From the NCBI RefSeq assembly GCF_001540865.1, contig NC_033631.1:2892222-2956221 (forward strand): DNA of 64,000 nt, in the 5' to 3' direction. Made by a program: the position numbers and the translations under genes. The notes beneath the pieces are model-generated. The model did not search any database. It was not told the DNA's origin and worked only from the letters and a program-made list of their open reading frames with translations. Of the stretch, positions 11,120-18,906 are shown piece after piece; the stretch's first letter is position 1; each line of letters starts with the position of its first letter. This DNA comes from Ananas comosus. Its lineage: Eukaryota; Streptophyta; Magnoliopsida; Poales; Bromeliaceae.

Positions 11120-13976
11120 GTATATTGGCCTAGTTCGATAATGCACTTTTGCAGGATTGAGACTCTAACTTGAAATTGATCGCCTACAAACCTAATTGAG
11201 GGTAAAGCGAACATGTTGGCGAAGTCGGTTCGGCAATCCGTCCAGCCTACGCGAAGATATCGCCAATTCGGACGTTTTCAGCTTCAAAATGGAATGATAA
11301 TCGAAATAGTATAAATATTATATTGTAGATAGTATAGTAGCCTAACTCTATATATAGTATAGATAGTATAGTAGCCTAGCGCTATATATAGTATAGATAG
11401 TATAGTAGCCTAACTCTATATATAGGAAGATACTGATAAATCACATTAATAGGTTTAAAATTCGACAGATTGAATAACTTGTATATACCTGAGACTCTAA
11501 CTGCTGATCCAGCTGATCACGATAAAACTCAATGTCACTAGTCCTGACATTGTCCCGAAATGCTAATCTAGTATTCCACCTGTTTCATTTATATCATATT
11601 AGTTATGAAAAATTAGTATATAGAAAACTTAAAATGAAAAAATACTTACCGACACCCTAATGGCATGTCGACAAGCTCAGGCTGCGGGCCTACTACCTCA
11701 GGGCGGCCAATATGCAGGTGGTCCCATGCCCATATCTATACAAAAATAAACATTCTTGTTAGAAATGGAAACAAAAACCATGACTTAACTAGGAGTATTA
11801 TAAGGGTCTTCTTGTTAGAAGTATTGTACCTGAACTAATGTCCCAAAACAACAACACTCGACCTTTCCCCTGATGCAAGCATTTCCTAGGGCGCGATAAA
11901 GATGTGCTAGCGCGGCTGCACCCCATGCTAATGCACCACAAAGGTCAAAATCCTCTAAATGTGGCAACCATTTCAAATGCACCCTGTTGCCGCTTGGATT
12001 TGGAAACAAACTACATCCTATCTGAAATAGTATATATGCTCTCGCCGTAGCTCTAACAATAGCGGGAGGTGCGTCTAAGGGGATATCATGGAACTGCTGA
12101 TATAACCAATCTATCTTGATCTCACCACCCCTAATATCCTCCGGAACCACCCCGAGAAGTAACCCGCAGAGCTCTGCCCACTGATAGGATCCCCCTCCAG
12201 TCNCTATATATAGTATAGAGAGCATAGTAGCCTAGCTCTCTCTCTCTATATATATATATAGTATATTGGCCTAGTTCGATAATGCATTTTTGCAGGATTG
12301 AGACTCTAACTTGAAATTGATCGCCTACAAACCTAATTGAGGGTAAAGCGAACACGTTGGCGAAGTCGGTTCGGCAATCCGTCGAGCCTACGTTAAGATA
12401 TCGCCAAAAGGACGTTTTCAGCTTCAAAATGGAATGATAATCGAAATCCGTCGAGCCTAACTCTATATATAGGACTTTTAAATTCAAGATCAAGAATGTT
12501 AATCTTAATCTATATAGTTTAAAGTATTTTCTATCAAAATTTGAAGAAATTTAGATTCTTCTATATAGTAGCCCAGCTCTATATATAGTATAGATAATAT
12601 AGTAGCCTAGCTTCTATACACGCGTTATTCATTCATCCTTACATTACACCATTTATATCTTCATGTTGCAAAGGAGATGTTTTTTATTGGGTTTTAGTAT
12701 GTTCTATACATTGGCCTGAGGCATGCAGCTAGAGTAAAACTTGACATGCAACTAAGTGTTCCTAATGGGAAGATACTGATAAATCACATTATTGAATACA
12801 AAATTCGACAGATTGAGTAACTTGTATAAATCTGAGACTCTAACTGCTGATCCGGCTGATCACGATAAAACTCAATATCAGTAGTCCTGACATTGTCCAG
12901 AAATGCTAATCTAGTATTCCACATGTTTCATTTATATCATATTAGTGATGAAAAATTAGTATATAGAAAACTTAAAATGAAAAAATACTTACCGACACCC
13001 TAATGGCATGTCGACAAGCTCAGGCTGCGGGCCTACTACCTCAGGGCGGCCAATATGCAGGTGGTCCCATGCCCATATCTATACAAAAAAAAACATTCTT
13101 GTTAGAAATGAAAACAAAAACCATGACTTAACTAGAAGTATTATAAGGGTCTTCTTGTTAGAAGTATTGTACCTGAATTAATGTCCCAAAACAACAACAC
13201 TCGACCTTTCCCCTGATGCAAGTATTTCCTAGGGCACGATAAAGATGTGCTAGCGCGACTGCACCCACGACAAAGGTCAAAATCCTCTAAATGTGGCAAC
13301 CATTTCAAATGCACCATGTTCCCGCTTGGATTTGGAAACAAACTACATTCTATCCGAAATAGTATATATGCTCTCGCCGTAGCTCTAACAATAGCAGGAG
13401 GTGCGTCTAAGGGGATATCATGGAACTGCTGATATAACCAATCTATCTTGATCTCACCACCCCTAATATCCTCCGGAACCACCCCGAGAAGTAACCCGCA
13501 GAGCTCTGCCCACTGATAGGATCCCCCTCCAGTCACTGCGCCACCATCGACGGGGAGTCCCGTAATAACTGCGACATCCATCAATGTAATACTCATCTCT
13601 CCATGTCGCAAATGGAAACTCTGTGTCTCCCGCCGCCACCTCTCGACTAATGCTCCCAATAATGACTGATCGAGCTGTAGGCGGCGCAATCGTGAAACGT
13701 AATAAAATCCTGCTCGTCGCAATAAGTCCAACACCGCAGGATGCTCGCACTGCCATCTGTTCAATTTACGGCCATGCTCCGTAAATTGAACAGGAGAATA
13801 TCCCTGCATGATTGTGAATGCCAGCACGTAAATTAGTACATAAGTTAAAGAAGATCTACGTAAATTTGAAATGTTTTTAAAAAATTTACCTCCTCTCTGA
13901 TCAAAGTAGATCTATGTCGTGGCTGCTCAGTCAGCACGGATATATCAATAGGTCCCAGCTCGTCATGATCATCCAT
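9673..13976 (-). CDS. Plant mobile domain (PMD / MAIN-like) protein, multi-exon
   Basis: The product belongs to the plant mobile domain family, which includes Arabidopsis MAIN and MAIL1 and occurs both as host genes and inside transposons. I infer six minus-strand exons from GT-AG sites: 13976-13890 (MDDHDELGPIDISVLTEQ...), 13803-13173, then 86- and 91-nt exons, 10781-10350, and 10257-9673. Family signatures include the GPIDISVL opening, a WRRETQSFHLRHGEMSITL segment, VAVITGLPVDG, IWAWDHLHIGRP and QFGLLQHIP. The C-terminus is low-complexity (proline-rich, then RGRGRGRRRGRGGRGRRT), which may bind nucleic acid. Total length would be about 640 residues. The middle exons occur twice: the copy at 11489-12202 is splice-competent, while the copy at 12832-13803 has an 11-bp deletion and lost splice sites. 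As assembled the gene is therefore broken. In MULEs the role of the PMD protein is unproven. Confidence 0.8.
10350..10781 (-). CDS. PMD gene exon 5
   Basis: A 144-codon exon between AG at 10782-10783 and GT at 10348-10349. It encodes a region starting IIWRPYDDAVLETLPPFCLA and containing LVCFHIIELHHPDRVLRQFG and a tryptophan-rich WAAYHASYIERWNDR segment. These are typical of the second half of the PMD fold. The frame is intact. Confidence 0.75.
10782..11488 (-). other. PMD intron 4, with MITE-derived tandem repeats
   Basis: The intron holds copies of a unit of about 35 bp around TAGTAGCCTAGCTCTATATA (about 10973-11110 and 11325-11425), the same motif as the tips of the MITEs at 4450-4912. It also holds a block (about 11130-11270) containing GGCGAAGTCGGTTCGGCAAT that resembles a conserved LTR segment at 19135-19175 and 49097-49137. 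Confidence 0.55.
11489..11579 (-). CDS. PMD gene exon 4, copy A (intact splice sites)
   Basis: A 91-nt exon between AG (11580-11581) and GT (11487-11488). It encodes WNTRLAFRDNVRTSDIEFYR and DQLDQQLESQ. In the second copy (12832-12922) both flanking dinucleotides are mutated. Confidence 0.7.
11650..11735 (-). CDS. PMD gene exon 3, copy A
   Basis: An 86-nt exon encoding IWAWDHLHIGRPEVVGPQPE and LVDMPLGCR, a segment typical of PMD proteins. The acceptor AG is at 11736-11737 and the donor GT at 11648-11649. The phase joins correctly to exon 4. Confidence 0.75.
11830..12202 (-). CDS. PMD gene exon 2, copy A (cut at the N)
   Basis: This is the 3' part of exon 2, ending at a GT donor at 11828-11829. 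It encodes GGGSYQWAELCGLLLGVVPE... through HLEDFDLCGALAWGAAALAH and CIRGKVECCCFGTLVQ. The frame is intact here. The exon is cut at 12203 by a single N, after which the sequence changes abruptly to intron-like DNA. The missing 5' part of the exon is present only in copy B. Confidence 0.75.
12203..12203. other. Single undetermined base at a probable contig join
   Basis: The base is N. Left of it the sequence is PMD exon 2, and right of it the sequence restarts in the equivalent of intron 4. About 1.3 kb from intron 4 to exon 2 is therefore present on both sides. Confidence 0.85.
12204..12831 (-). other. Second copy of PMD intron 4, rearranged
   Basis: The same blocks as in 10870-11450 appear, but in a different order: the GGCCTAGTTCGATAATGC block comes first and the GGACTTTTAAATTCAAGATC block second, followed by sequence (about 12615-12770) not present in the first copy. 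The different order argues for a second, diverged element copy rather than simple slippage. Confidence 0.6.
12832..13803 (-). pseudogene. PMD exons 4, 3 and 2, copy B (decayed, except the 5' part of exon 2)
   Basis: Exon 2 (13803-13173) carries the only copy of the N-terminal PMD segment, beginning GYSPVQFTEHGRKLNRWQCE, but has an 11-bp deletion near 13268 relative to copy A. The deletion shifts the frame after HLEDFDLC. Exon 3 (13078-12993) is intact. Exon 4 (12922-12832) has lost its acceptor (AG to AT) and its donor (CAG|GT to CAG|AT). Copy B could not give a normal product. The remaining differences from copy A are scattered substitutions. Confidence 0.75.
13890..13976 (-). CDS. PMD gene exon 1
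   Basis: A 29-codon exon with ATG at 13976-13974 and GT donor at 13888-13889, encoding MDDHDELGPIDISVLTEQPR and HRSTLIREE. The motif GP-D-S-L-x(2)-Q-x(2)-HRS is the usual beginning of PMD proteins, which supports this start. Confidence 0.7.
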
Positions 13977-14083
13977 CTGAAATTGACAAAAAAAAAAAAC
14001 TTAGTTAGATACAACATGATGTAAAATTAGTGCGTAAGTATAAAAGATTAAAGAAGTTAAGTGTCATATTCATATAGAAAAAC

Positions 14084-16003
14084 CTATCGACGACGCCTCT
14101 CGGTTCTTCTTTGCTGATTTTCAGGACAAGTGCTTTTATAATGTCCAGGCTGTTTACACATACTACACTTGCCCCTCCTATTCCCACTGGCTTCGTCCAT
14201 AACATTACGGATACGCGTAGATCTGGGTCGTCCTTTTTTTCTTCTCCCGCGTGGTGGCACTATAGGGGAATCATATGACGCGATCCAATAACGACGATCG
14301 GGTACGGGGTAGAATTGCGGTTCATAAGCCTTACAATATGATTCGACAGTATACCAAGGAGAACATAAGCCATAATAATCTATGTTCATGTGTGATGAAC
14401 TACAACATGACAAAATGTGTGAACAAGGGATTCCTGTGAGTTGCAAACACAAACATGAACATGTAGAACTGCTTCCATTGATAGTCACTTGGTATTGATC
14501 ATCCCCGCCAATAAGTATGTTGAACATATGAAATGCAAATCGTTGAACGGTATATCCTCTCGCACTTCTCATCCGGCTATTGATGGTTTTTTCAACAGTC
14601 GTGACAAACTGCGTGGACATTGCAGCGCCTTCTGTCCGATGTTTTAGAAAAAATTCAACCACTCGATGAAATGTTGCCATCACAAAAGCTGTAATTGGTA
14701 AGGCGCGAACTCCCCTCAACACCCCATTTAAACTTTCCGATCGGTTAGTTGTCATAATACCAAATCGTCGACCACCATCAAAAGCTTTAGCCCAGTATGT
14801 CCTATCGTTATGAAGATTGTCAACCCAACGCCAAGCTTCTTCATCCATAGCCTTCAATTCTTCCTTTAATGCGTAATATTGCCGTTCTTCTGAAGCACTC
14901 CCAATTCGATAAAAAATTTTAAGTAAGTGTTTTCCTTTGAAATGAATATTCATATTGGCCTTCATATGTCGCAAACACCATCGATGAGCATGACCTTCAG
15001 ATGGTGGGAATACAAGTGCAACGAGGTTCGCTAGGCCTTTAAAACGATCTGAAATTAGTGTAATAACTCGAGATCTTGTTATATACCTTCTTAGGCAACT
15101 TAAAAACCACTCCCAACTCGAGCCATTCTCCCCCTCACAAATTGCGAAAGCTAGCGGAAATAAACCACCATTCGCATCGACACCTGTGGCAATTAATGCG
15201 TGGCCTCCGTATTTCCCATACAGATGAGTAGCATCGATACTAAGTAATGGCCGGCAATACTCCCAACCATGAATCGACGGTCCAAAAGCCCAAAAGGCTC
15301 GTGAAAACATTCTCGTATTGCTCGCCACACTAATATACTCAATCTTTGTAATAGTTCCTGGATTTGTTGATTCCAACATAGAGAAGTATCGAGGAAGGTC
15401 GCAGTATGATTGCTCCCAACTACCGTATATAATTTGTAGTGCTTTATTCTGTGCCCGCCAAGCCTTGCTATATGATATGCTAACGTGTAACTCGCTCTGA
15501 ACTCGAGCTTGAATTTCCATCGGACTCATTGTAAGCCTTGCCTTCAGTGTAGGTAGTATAAATTGACATATGAAAGATGATGTGCAGTTTCGATGTCTTG
15601 TATTTAGAATTGGAACCAAACAAGTGTGCGGACCTTTATAAGTCTTTACTTTAAAAAATGAACTACCTTTCGGTTGAGAGGCATGTAATCTCCAAGGGCA
15701 AGAATCGACCACACATCGCACAGTATATCTAGTTGTATTTGACTTAACAACTTTAAGCTGCACATTATGTGCAATGTGCCAAGCGTCCAAGGCCCTTACT
15801 AGCGATGATTTATCAGAAAAAGTCCGATTAGCCCATGCTTCATCACTTGGAGGACCCTGATCAATATTTTGTTCACTATATGCATCAACAACGCTTTGAT
15901 TAATTAATTCATTACCCAGGACAAACCGTTGTCGCTGATCTTCAAATTCCACGAATTCCACCGAGTCCGGTACATCTTCGTTGTTGGCATTTGAGTTTTC
16001 AAT
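14084..16003 (-). CDS. MULE (MuDR-type) transposase, main exon
   Basis: This part encodes the DDE transposase that would cut and paste the element by binding its terminal repeats. Counted from 15961 (625 residues), the order is: a WRKY/FLYWCH-like zinc finger (C83, C88, H112, C114) in the MuDR DNA-binding region; the MULE catalytic core, with D243 in SIDATHLYGKYGGHALIATG, D305 in LISDRFKG, the HRWCLRHMKANM motif at 327-338 and E409 in NRSESLN as candidate third acidic residue; a SWIM zinc finger (C501, C503, C513, H515); a basic linker; and a CCHC knuckle (C599, C602, H607, C612). A TGA at 16004-16006 separates it from an acidic segment in the same frame, so the gene is probably inactive, or the true start lies downstream of that stop. 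Codon phase is otherwise open over 640 codons. Confidence 0.88.
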   Translation of the reverse strand: MENSNANNEDVPDSVEFVEFEDQRQRFVLGNELINQSVVDAYSEQNIDQGPPSDEAWANRTFSDKSSLVRALDAWHIAHNVQLKVVKSNTTRYTVRCVVDSCPWRLHASQPKGSSFFKVKTYKGPHTCLVPILNTRHRNCTSSFICQFILPTLKARLTMSPMEIQARVQSELHVSISYSKAWRAQNKALQIIYGSWEQSYCDLPRYFSMLESTNPGTITKIEYISVASNTRMFSRAFWAFGPSIHGWEYCRPLLSIDATHLYGKYGGHALIATGVDANGGLFPLAFAICEGENGSSWEWFLSCLRRYITRSRVITLISDRFKGLANLVALVFPPSEGHAHRWCLRHMKANMNIHFKGKHLLKIFYRIGSASEERQYYALKEELKAMDEEAWRWVDNLHNDRTYWAKAFDGGRRFGIMTTNRSESLNGVLRGVRALPITAFVMATFHRVVEFFLKHRTEGAAMSTQFVTTVEKTINSRMRSARGYTVQRFAFHMFNILIGGDDQYQVTINGSSSTCSCLCLQLTGIPCSHILSCCSSSHMNIDYYGLCSPWYTVESYCKAYEPQFYPVPDRRYWIASYDSPIVPPRGRRKKGRPRSTRIRNVMDEASGNRRGKCSMCKQPGHYKSTCPENQQRRTERRRR

Positions 16004-16618
16004 TCATTCAACACCTTCATCTCGAATGGCGCATGCGAGGGCATTCAAGCCACCGTCATGATCAGGATCCAAAGAACACGCAACAAAGGACTCCTCGTCA
16101 TCACTAGAATCAGCATCAATTCGCCCTTGATCCTCTTCATCAGTTTCACTAACATACTCCTCATCACTTCTACATACGTCCAATAGATCAGTTGTAGTCA
16201 CTCCCCGATTGGTCCATTCACAATGAGTACTAATGGATCTTCATTTTGATAAGGAGGCCAAGCCGACCATTGATGAATACTAGATGGTCCTGGATCTTCA
16301 TCTACATAAGGAGGGTTAGTATTTCTTACTTCCCAAGCCAGCCATTCATGAACACTAGATGATCCTGGACCTTCATTTACATAGGGAGGGCTAGTATTTT
16401 TTTCTTCCCAAGCCGGCCATTCATGAACACTAGATGATCCTGGACCTTCATCTACATAGGGAGGGCTAGTATTTCTTTCTTCCCAAGCCGGCCATTGATG
16501 AACACTACATGATGGACCTTCATTTTGATAAGGAGGGATAGTGGTTCTGACTTCCCAATCCGTCCATTCGTGAACATAAGATGATGGTCGTGAACTTTGA
16601 TAAGGAGGGACAGTAGAC
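16004..16618 (-). CDS. N-terminal part of the transposase gene: 25-residue repeats and acidic segment
   Basis: From an acceptor (AG before 16618) an open frame runs left with imperfect repeats of 25 codons (core HEWPAWEE, then TSPPYV-EGPG-SSSV). Five to six copies lie between 16618 and about 16215, ending at a TGA at 16198-16200. One base out of phase, a second open stretch (16201-16007) encodes an acidic segment, DVCRSDEEYVSETDEEDQG..., and ends at TGA 16004. That second stretch is in phase with the main transposase exon. Either one frameshift plus one stop have broken the gene, or an unrecognised intron joins the parts. The repeats resemble no domain I know. Plant MULE transposases often have acidic linkers here. 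Confidence 0.55.
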
Positions 16619-16686
16619 CTGTAGAGATATATAAGATTAACTATTCACATTGATTTTTTACGCAACTAAATCATACAATCACCTAC

Positions 16687-16798
16687 CACTCATTTTGATC
16701 AACCAATGGTGACGGATCCATCACAGCAGATGGCAATGCAGCACTAACTGACTGAGATGGAACTCCAAACTCTTTGAAACACTTACAAGACAAAGTTA
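16687..16798 (-). CDS. Possible short middle exon of the transposase gene
   Basis: The sequence reads FKEFGVPSQSVSAALPSAVM and DPSPLVDQNEW, and ends at a GT donor at 16685-16686 (GAGTG|GTAGGT). The acceptor is not certain. Assignment to this gene rests on position and open frame only. Confidence 0.35.
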
Positions 16799-16865
16799 TT
16801 AATTTCGCGCACCTAAACTAATTGAGAAATCACGAAAAAGATTTATAAAGATCATTACTTTAAAC

Positions 16866-17290
16866 CTTGATGTACGACCTCGTTCGTGATTGACGTAATT
16901 TCTTTGATCATTGCGGGTACGACACATTTCCGTTTGATAAACGGTATTTGGACGGTCGTGTGCCGTCGACCCATCTTTCTCCACGTATAATTTTATACAT
17001 CCATGGAACGGAAATATACTCATCACGCCAGATAGTGTATTGTCATTTGATACGTTAACAAATTCCCATTCGCCTCCCATTGGACATTTCACCGTGATGC
17101 GTAGACGATCTTCCACTCGATCATAATTAGTAACATTGTATATTTCCATCTCTAAATCCCGAAATGAGATATTGCGTCGGACCGCAACCAATTCTTTACG
17201 GCCACCAATATATCGTGGTACATTATTGTTCTCGACAAAATTTCCGTCCCAATGGATATAGAAAGGAACAATGTCGCCAGATATAGAGTT
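16866..17290 (-). CDS. Transposase gene exon 2 (MULE N-terminal domain)
   Basis: An open frame from an AG acceptor (17291-17292) to a likely GT donor (16864-16865). It reads NSISGDIVPFYIHWDGNFVE, then PRYIGGRKELVAVRRNISF, and later CIKLYVEK. The pattern of I-x-W-x-G, a Y-x-GG-x(2)-K segment and SFRDLEMEIY is the PB1-like N-terminal module found in many plant MULE transposases. It is followed by a less conserved tail. Confidence 0.65.
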
Positions 17291-17292
17291 CT

Positions 17293-17388
17293 AAAGTTAT
17301 ATATTAACATGTAAAAAATTATTAAACTCAAGACATATCACATTTCTAACATACAACAAAAGAGAGGGTAAAAAGATGGTATTACCAT
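17293..17388 (-). CDS. Possible start-codon-only first exon and first intron of the transposase
   Basis: On the minus strand an ATG at 17388-17386 is followed at once by GTAATACC, and the sequence AACTTTAG ends at 17291. Splicing there would join ATG directly to AAC TCT ATA TCT GGC. An exon contributing just the start codon is compatible with the open frame of exon 2, which lacks its own ATG at the right place. This is an inference from splice-site patterns. Confidence 0.4.
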
Positions 17389-17524
17389 TGTACAAGCACG
17401 GTCGGCGCGACTACTTTGCCAATTAAGAACGCAGGAATAACCTGTGACAAAGAGACAGAGAACAATCAGTGAAAGAGGGGGAGGTGGGGGGTTGCAGAGA
17501 GTTTGGGTGGGGAGAGGGGCAGTG

Positions 17525-17935
17525 GGAAAGGCTTCTCACTGTGAGAAGCTACAGAGTCTTCTCACAGGTGGGGGTGGGGGCTTCTCACTGTGGGAAGCCT
17601 CACAGTGGCTTCTCACAGTGAGAAGACACTGTGAGAGTGCTTGGGGGGGGATTCTCACTGTGAGAAGCCCTCCCGTGCCTCACAGTGAGAAGCCACTGTC
17701 CTCACAGTGGCTTCTCACTGTGAGAGAGTGCTGGTTTGGGGGGGAGGGATTCTCACAGTGTGAGGCTTCTCACTGTGCCCCCCCTCCCGCCGCACAGTGA
17801 ACCACCCCCCCAGCACTCTCACAGCACTGTGAGGGGGGGTGGGACTTCTCACAGTGAGAAGCCCTTCTCACTGTGAGAAGCCTCACAGAGGCGGGTGGGG
17901 TGGGGCTTCTCACTGTGAGAAGCCTCACAGAGGCG
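17525..17935. repeat. Cluster of CTTCTCAC(A/T)GTGAGAAG palindromes upstream of the transposase
   Basis: More than ten perfect or near-perfect palindromes built on CTTCTCAC and GTGAGAAG occur, for example at about 17534-17550, 17648-17665, 17848-17865 and 17908-17924, separated by G-rich runs. The cluster lies about 140-550 bp upstream of the proposed transposase start. It may hold transposase or host factor binding sites, or form hairpins. No coding role is likely. Confidence 0.8.
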
Positions 17936-17981
17936 GGTGAGGGCGGCGGCGGCGTCGCCGGCGGCGGCGGTGTGGGCCACA

Positions 17982-18021
<40 letters not shown>

Positions 18022-18077
18022 CTTCTAGGGCTAGGGCTAGGGAGAACGAGGAATGAAGCTACCTCGGGCAACAAAGG

Positions 18078-18109
<32 letters not shown>

Positions 18110-18205
18110 CAGAGAGAGAGAGAGCAAGAGGAAGAGAGCGAGAGAGAGAGAGATCGAGAGAGAGAGAGAGACCGAACTCAGAGATCGAGAGAGAGAGAGA
18201 GTTCG
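17936..18205. repeat. (GGC)n and (GA)n microsatellite stretch
   Basis: GGC/GGT-rich tracts (about 17940-17970 and 18075-18106) alternate with GA runs (about 17984-18019 and 18113-18202). The long frames crossing them give low-complexity translations (RRRR, SLSLSL) and are not genes. Confidence 0.85.
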
Positions 18206-18225
18206 GGGGGAGTGTATTCAAAGAG

Positions 18226-18584
18226 AACACGGTGAATGGTTCACCGTGTCTAGTGTGTTTGCCGGACACGGTGAACCATTCACCGTGTCCAATAGAATTG
18301 CAAAAAGCGAGAGAGAGAGATCGAGAGAGAGAGAGAGATCGCGACAGAGTTCGGGAGGGGAGTGTAGCCAAAGAGAACACGGTGAATGGTTCACCGTGTC
18401 TAGACACGGTGAATAGTTCACCGTGTCCAATAGAAATATCATAGTTCTATCGAACACGGTGGACCAATTACCGTGTCTAGACACGATGATTAGTTCACCG
18501 TGTTCAATAGAATAGCGAGCGCCGCATTCCTATTGAACACGGTGATTGGTTCACCATGTCTAAACACGGTGAACCAATCACCGT
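18226..18584. repeat. Right subterminal palindrome array (eight units)
   Basis: Eight copies of the same 23-bp hyphenated palindrome as at the left end start near 18228, 18265, 18376, 18403, 18452, 18479, 18537 and 18563. Most keep both 9-bp arms (ACACGGTGA, TCACCGTGT). A few have one or two changes, such as ACACGATGA near 18480. GA microsatellite DNA separates some of them. Confidence 0.9.
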
Positions 18585-18723
18585 GTTCAACTTAAATAGC
18601 TGGACCCAGCTGTGCCCGCGTGGCGCTGGCGTGGCAGGGCCAGGGCTATTTTTGCAAAGAAATTTTGGACAGTGCTATTTTTGCAAATAAAATTTGTTAG
18701 GGGGCTATTTGCAAAAAAAGCCC
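18535..18723. repeat. MULE right terminal inverted repeat
   Basis: It is the complement of 8831-9030. The end reads GGGGGCTATTTGCAAAAAAA followed by GCCC. Confidence 0.85.
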
Positions 18724-18906
18724 GAATTTTAGCTTTTTGATTATTTCTCTATTGTAGAATCTAGATGTCGTTTTATGCTCTGATATCTCTAGATCTTCTT
18801 TAACCGCTTTATTTATCGTTTTGTTTTAGACGTTTTATATGTTTTAGACATATGGCGGGTCTGGGCATGTGCCGGGCGGGCTTCCACTGGGTCCCGGGGC
18901 GTGACA
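18724..18906 (+). mobile_element. 3' end of a forward LTR, cut by the MULE
   Basis: The sequence runs GCTCTGATATCTCTAGATC, through ATATGGCGGGTCTGGGCATG, to CGGGGCGTGACA. It matches the last part of the LTR at 56391-58842. Its 5' part is absent, and DNA of another LTR family follows directly at 18907. Confidence 0.75.

Larger units (their letters stand above)
8831..18723 (-). mobile_element. Mutator-like element (MULE) carrying transposase and PMD genes
   Basis: The left end begins GGGCTTTTTTTGCAAATAGC, and the right end complemented begins with the same 20 bases. The match continues with small gaps for roughly 190 bp, including GCCCTGGCCCTGCCACGCCA, and into the first palindromes, so these are long Mutator-type terminal inverted repeats. 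Inside, both genes run on the minus strand: transposase (about 17388-14084) and then PMD gene (13976-9673). No 9-bp duplication is visible (left flank TATATACAA, right flank GAATTTTAG), and the flanks belong to different LTRs. With the N at 12203 this suggests that the left and right halves come from two copies. Taken as one element the length is 9,893 bp. Confidence 0.85.

Noticed and set aside
18116..18202. Possible CRISPR-like or satellite array
   Set aside because: These are simple GA microsatellites in a plant nuclear context, with no repeat-spacer structure.
17444..18484. Several frames of 60-160 codons, some rich in R or S-L
   Set aside because: They follow the GGC and GA microsatellites and the palindrome clusters. 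Low-complexity translations in many frames at once are not evidence of a gene.
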